Source: Udaeobacter sp025935755 (GTDB lineage Bacteria; Verrucomicrobiota; Verrucomicrobiia; Chthoniobacterales; UBA10450). Taken from it: a stretch of 34,286 nt of DNA. The DNA lies in NCBI GenBank assembly GCA_036278715.1, contig DASUKN010000015.1, positions 1 through 34,286 of the forward strand, written 5' to 3'. Below are positions 34,109-34,286 of the stretch, piece by piece. Position 1 is the stretch's first letter; every line of letters begins with the position of its first letter. Below the pieces are notes generated by a model, which was given only the letters and a program-made list of their open reading frames with translations, was not told where the DNA came from and did not search any database. Position numbers and translations under genes: made by a program.

Positions 34109-34286
34109 TCACACACGATTCCTAGACTGTTTATGGCGGTCCTTAAAGGTGAGCTCGGCGATGCCGGACTTGTCGAGTTCGCCTAGGCCTTCGGTTATCA
34201 TCCGGTCGTATTGTTCTTTCGTCGCGCGAGCGAGTGGCAGGTCGAGACCGAGTTTGCGTGCGAGTTCCAGGGCGATGCCGCTATCT
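34109..34286 (-). CDS. NAD(P)-dependent oxidoreductase, C-terminal end (partial)
   Basis: The frame enters from the right edge on the minus strand and stops at 34109-34111. Its 58 visible residues include DSGIALELARKLGLDLPLA, EQYDRMITEGLGELDKSGIAEL and TFKDRHK. This is the C-terminal helical part of the 3-hydroxyisobutyrate dehydrogenase/6-phosphogluconate dehydrogenase-like superfamily; substrate cannot be told. It is convergent with the FHA-cyclase gene (13 bp between stops). A degraded copy of the same end follows the other FHA-cyclase gene. Confidence 0.65.
   Translation of the reverse strand, partial: DSGIALELARKLGLDLPLARATKEQYDRMITEGLGELDKSGIAELTFKDRHKQSRNRV

Overview
The window looks like a chromosome segment of a free-living, respiring Gram-negative bacterium. 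It encodes an outer-membrane beta-barrel, lipoproteins, a Tat-type signal and many c-type cytochromes. System II (ResB/CcsA) cytochrome c maturation, HAF-repeat proteins and large kinase-TolB-like-TPR proteins all fit a soil member of Verrucomicrobiota (Chthoniobacterales-like). That taxon is inferred from family resemblance, not shown. No tRNA, rRNA, CRISPR array, transposase or integrase was recognised.

Layout. (1) 1-9277, mixed metabolic and stress genes: the tail of a haem-binding-domain protein, a tandem universal stress protein, a Tat-exported hemerythrin divergent from a PadR-ChrA (chromate transporter) pair with a clear palindromic operator, a 918-residue ADP-forming acyl-CoA synthetase/GNAT fusion with a REP-like palindrome inserted in frame, a small unknown gene, a decayed HAF-repeat gene and a minimal AraC-type regulator. 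(2) 9356-19321, a co-directional electron-transfer cluster: multihaem lipoprotein cytochrome, MtrB/PioB-like porin, two sister monohaem cytochromes, a seven-haem NapC/NirT-type membrane cytochrome, a two-repeat lipoprotein, then ResB and CcsA, which would attach haem to all of these cytochromes. It reads as a quinone-to-cell-surface electron conduit with its own maturation genes. (3) 19415-20900, a heavily mutated glutamate synthase small-subunit pseudogene and a DciA (DUF721) gene. (4) 20988-34286, an accessory region.

The accessory region holds two candidate peptide-modification loci. The first (20988-22898) has a prolyl-4-hydroxylase-like 2OG-Fe(II) oxygenase, a DUF6065 protein and a 53-codon gene for a peptide built almost entirely of Pro-Pro-Pro-Pro-Gly units. 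The second (27143-30059) has a 79-residue small protein, a YcaO enzyme and a TfuA-like protein, the last two overlapping by 4 nt. Interleaved with them are two copies of one signalling module: a Ser/Thr kinase-TolB-like-TPR protein on the minus strand, a divergent FHA-adenylate/guanylate cyclase on the plus strand, and an NAD(P)-dependent oxidoreductase on the minus strand (a remnant in copy 1, cut by the window edge in copy 2).

An 80-bp direct duplicate of the 3' end of dciA lies at 20821-20900 and 26917-26996. It brackets the first modification locus and the first signalling module, which suggests insertion or duplication anchored in the dciA 3' end. The Pro-rich peptide with its hydroxylase and the YcaO-TfuA locus are the best candidates for an undescribed system.
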